DNA from: Natrialba chahannaoensis JCM 10990
GTDB lineage: Archaea; Halobacteriota; Halobacteria; Halobacteriales; Natrialbaceae
Direction of reading: 5' to 3'
DNA length: 64,000 nt
NCBI RefSeq assembly: GCF_000337135.1
Contig: NZ_AOIN01000064.1
Span: 65,613-129,612, forward strand
Of the stretch, positions 61,688 to 64,000 are shown piece by piece; the first letter of the stretch is position 1; each line of letters starts with the position of its first letter. The notes under the pieces are model-generated. The model had not been told where the DNA came from, made no database searches, and was given only the letters and a program-made list of their open reading frames with translations. The position numbers and the translations under genes were made by a program.

Positions 61688-62509
61688 TCAGGCGAACAGC
61701 CGTCGAATCGCCGACTCGGGAAGCGCCTTCAATACCCACGTGACCAGCCGCCAGCGCCGGGTGACGTAGGCGTGGTCGCGCTCCTCGTGGATCGCGTCGG
61801 CGATCTGGCTCGCAGCAGTCTCGGGTGAGCACTCCCAGAACGAGCCGTACGAGAGTTCGGTGTCGACGAATCCCGGTTCGATGGTCGTGATCGTTATATC
61901 CGCGTCGTTTCCGACCTGCCGGCTTCGAAGCCCTTCGAGATAGCGCGACACGTACGCCTTCGAGGCGTTGTACGCCTGTGTGCCGCCGTTGCCGAAGTAA
62001 GCTGCGACCGAGGATAGTCCGACGAGGTGACCATCTGCGCCAGGACTCTCGTCCGTGTTCCTGTTTTCATCCTCACTCTCAGCCTCAACCCCATTCTCAC
62101 CAGCTCGAGACTCGAAATACTCCATCGCCGCCGTCGCAATCGCCGTAAAGCCGCGCACATTGACGTCGATCGTCTGGCGCTCGGTCTCCCACTCGAGTGC
62201 GTAGTTCGCGTCGCCGACACCGGCGCTAATGACGACGAGGTCAACGGACGGCATTGCGTCGGCGAGTTCGAAGAAGTGTTCGCGAGCGGTTTCGGTGTCG
62301 GTGACGTCCATGGTAGCAACGTAGGCCTTCGTCGGGAGTTTACCGCCGACGGCTTTCAGTTGCTCCGTTCGACGGGCTGTCAGGCCGACCTCGTAGCCGT
62401 CGGCGGCGAGTTCGTGGGCAAGTGCCGCGCCAATACCCGAAGATGCACCGACGATGATGGCCCCTCGTGGTTGCGCCGACTGGTCCGTGGCTGCTGACTC
62501 TGTCGTCAT
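61688..62509 (-). CDS. SDR-family oxidoreductase
   Basis: 273 residues. Rossmann motif GASSGIGAALAHELA, ISAGVG at the NNAG position, catalytic SSVAAYFGNGGTQAYNASKAY (Ser...YxxxK). The C-terminal tail (VTRRWRLVTWVLKALPESAIRRLF) is of the kind that associates with membranes in some SDRs. A polar insertion (ESEDENRNTDESPGADG) lies before the catalytic serine, the same loop expanded in the other SDR at 2588. Substrate unknown. Confidence 0.88.
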   Translation of the reverse strand: MTTESAATDQSAQPRGAIIVGASSGIGAALAHELAADGYEVGLTARRTEQLKAVGGKLPTKAYVATMDVTDTETAREHFFELADAMPSVDLVVISAGVGDANYALEWETERQTIDVNVRGFTAIATAAMEYFESRAGENGVEAESEDENRNTDESPGADGHLVGLSSVAAYFGNGGTQAYNASKAYVSRYLEGLRSRQVGNDADITITTIEPGFVDTELSYGSFWECSPETAASQIADAIHEERDHAYVTRRWRLVTWVLKALPESAIRRLFA

Positions 62510-62630
62510 GTCACCTGCTAGTCACTCCGTGTATGTAACTGTACTGGAGAAAAATCGGCGTTGACACTCAGAGGCGTCGGTGACGCTCGGAGGCGGTACG
62601 GCTTTGATGCGGGCGTGTGTCGAGTGGTGT

Positions 62631-63116
62631 ATGGTGGATGTGGTCTTGCTCGTCGCGGTTGCGCTGCTCGCTGCCGGTGTTCTCGGAACTGTTGTTCCGC
62701 TCGTTCCCGGCGGGTTGCTCTCGCTGTCGGGTGTCTACTTCTACTGGTGGCAGTCCAACTTCGCGGAGCCGGGAACGTTTACCATGATCGTGCTGACGAT
62801 ACTCGGGCTCGTGACGCTGTTCGTCGAGTACTTCGCGGGCTCAATCGCGGCACGAGCTGGCGGGGCCTCCTGGACCACGTCCGGCCTCGCCGCCGTTGTC
62901 GGCATCCTGTTGATGCTCGTCACCGGCCCACTCGGCCTGCTTGTCGGCCTGTTCGGGACCGTCTTCGTCGTCGAGTTTGCCCGGGCTGGCGATGTCAACC
63001 GGAGCACCCGATCGGCAATCTATGCGACGCTCGGTATTCTGGCGTCGACAGCAGTGCAGGCGCTCCTGACGGTATCGATCCTGTTCGGGTTCCTCATCGG
63101 TGTCTTCGTTTTCTGA
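62631..63116 (+). CDS. DUF456 family membrane protein
   Basis: 161 residues with four to five hydrophobic helices and the DUF456 pattern VVPLVPGGLLSLSGVYFYWW near the start and GPLGLLVGLFGTVFVVEFARAGD later. A glycine-rich membrane protein of unknown function. ATG 62631 gives MVDVVLLVAVALLAAGV, the typical first helix; the frame upstream is not conserved in character. Confidence 0.82.
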   Translation: MVDVVLLVAVALLAAGVLGTVVPLVPGGLLSLSGVYFYWWQSNFAEPGTFTMIVLTILGLVTLFVEYFAGSIAARAGGASWTTSGLAAVVGILLMLVTGPLGLLVGLFGTVFVVEFARAGDVNRSTRSAIYATLGILASTAVQALLTVSILFGFLIGVFVF

Positions 63117-63186
63117 TCCCGTTCTAACTGATCGAAGGCTGCGAACGTCACCAAAAGACTGAGTCACTTGCCGTCGTTTCGCCGCT

Positions 63187-63351
63187 ATGGAGTGTGCCGA
63201 ACCGGACTGCGAGCGGGCTGCCGCCGTCGAGTTACACATCCCCTGGGACGACAACCGTCTCGTCTGTGCCCCCCACGCTCGCGTGCTTGGTCGACAGGAC
63301 GGCGTGGTCGCAGACCCCAGTCCTGACAGCGCCGACGAGCTACTCGAGTAG
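63187..63351 (+). CDS. Small Cys/His-containing protein
   Basis: 54 codons: MECAEPDCERAAAVELHIPW, then DDNRLVCAPHARVLGRQDG and an acidic tail. Two N-terminal cysteines (C-x4-C) and a later C-x2-H suggest a single treble-clef-like zinc site, as in many haloarchaeal micro-zinc proteins. No family name recognised. Codon use matches the neighbourhood. Confidence 0.6.
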   Translation: MECAEPDCERAAAVELHIPWDDNRLVCAPHARVLGRQDGVVADPSPDSADELLE

Positions 63352-63478
63352 CGACCGAGGACAGTCGTCGAATTCTGAATGCATGTTGTAAAATTAAACC
63401 CATAATGGGTTCAATGGCTGAGAATATCACAAGTTTGCCGGATTTGATTTAACATCACTCGCCGACGTAGGGGCAGAC

Positions 63479-63979
63479 ATGGCAGAAAACAATTCCACGA
63501 CTCGACGAACAATCCTCAAGGTGTCGGGTGCTGTTGGTGCAACAGCGTTCCTCGCGGGTTGTGCAGACGATAATGGCAACGATGATGAGAACGACGACGA
63601 CGATCCAGCACCGGATGAGAACGACAACGATGAAGCAGATGTCGAAGACTGGGAAGATGTCGACGAGATCATGCTCGACGGTATTACGAGCGGCTGGGTT
63701 GGCATGGAACCCGACGTGATCGCCGACGAGGAGAACCCAACGCTGGTGCTCTTTGAGGGCGAGTCCTACGACATCACCTGGGAGAACGGCGACGGTGCCC
63801 AACACAACATCGAGATCGTCGACGAGGACGACGAGGTCGTCGACGATCTCGAGACGGACAACATGGACGAGGAAGGCGAAACGCAGACGCTCGAAGTCGA
63901 CGAGGTCACCGACGAGATGGCCGAATATGTCTGCCGCCCACACGAGACACAGATGCGCGGCGAGATCGACGTCCAGGAG
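63479..63979 (+). CDS. Halocyanin-like blue copper lipoprotein (3' truncated at contig end)
   Basis: 167 codons visible. Tat-type lipoprotein signal TTRRTILKVSGAVGATAFLAGC, a very acidic linker, then a cupredoxin domain. GAQHNIEIVDED supplies the first His and YVCRPHETQMRGEID supplies Cys, His and Met, the full type-1 copper site. Electron carrier on the outer face of the membrane. Genuine sequence ends about 63979, where adapter begins; only a few C-terminal residues are likely missing since the copper loop is complete. The last residues of the open frame past that point are artefact. Confidence 0.85.
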
Positions 63980-64000
63980 CTGTCTCTTATACACATCTCT
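63980..64000. other. Sequencing adapter (transposase mosaic end) contamination
   Basis: CTGTCTCTTATACACATCT at 63980-63998 is the 19-base Tn5/Nextera mosaic end. Its reverse complement encodes MYKRQ and MCIRDS, well-known spurious protein starts in databases. This stretch is not genomic and marks a contig end. Confidence 0.95.

Overview
The window is a gene-dense stretch of a haloarchaeal chromosome. The evidence is the acidic, Asp/Glu-rich proteins, high G+C, many apparently leaderless genes with a TATA-like box about 25-30 bases before the start codon, Tat-type lipobox secretion signals, archaeal ribosomal proteins (S8e, S28e, L24e, L7Ae), TmcA, ETF/FixC, HalOD1 and bacterio-opsin-activator-type HTH proteins. 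The frequent Ser/Thr/Asp/Gly simple-sequence tails suggest Natrialbaceae, but that is only a guess. No phage, plasmid, CRISPR or complete insertion sequence was recognised. The last 21 bases are sequencing adapter, so the right edge is a contig end.

Layout. 1-4.8 kb: nucleoside uptake and salvage (two BMP-type permeases, cytidine deaminase, uridine phosphorylase) with an SDR and a DUF488 gene. 4.9-6.4 kb: diadenylate cyclase plus a small MscS-like channel, an osmotic c-di-AMP pair. 6.5-7.1 kb: tRNA-Leu with an unusual palindromic tail. 7.1-14.7 kb: housekeeping genes (TFB-like protein, CoaD, malic enzyme-phosphotransacetylase, BluB, a PQQ-propeller lipoprotein, S8e). 15-22.5 kb: phosphate regulon (PhoU with AbrB-like domain, PstSCA, PstB, PhoU) with three copies of a candidate phosphate box. 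22.6-23.7 kb: HalOD1 and HTH regulators. 24-28.7 kb: electron-transfer flavoprotein operon (EtfB, EtfA, FixC-FixX fusion). 28.8-35.1 kb: bactofilin-like protein, small conserved proteins and a chemotaxis transducer.

35.1-37.1 kb: LeuA/CimA-type synthase with a long leader. 37.5-39 kb: an orphan Fe-S electron-transfer subunit. 39.4-39.8 kb: tRNA-Ser with the same kind of tail as tRNA-Leu. 40-43.7 kb: MoxR ATPase and PEP carboxylase. 44-46.6 kb: tRNA-Glu, a nested palindrome, a membrane-anchored winged-helix protein and an MBL hydrolase. 46.8-51.1 kb: thiamine-type ABC transporter. 51.2-56.2 kb: BioD-like ATPase, a small conserved protein, a large FAD/Fe-S dehydrogenase and superoxide dismutase. 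57.2-58.7 kb: L7Ae-S28e-L24e-Ndk operon. 59-64 kb: TmcA, an SDR, small membrane and zinc-type proteins, and a truncated halocyanin-like gene.

The most unusual signal is at the two class II tRNA genes (Leu and Ser). Each is followed by two tandem units made of a copy of that tRNA's own T-arm/acceptor end, a hairpin and an inverted T-arm. The hairpin cores are shared between the two loci, 32 kb apart.
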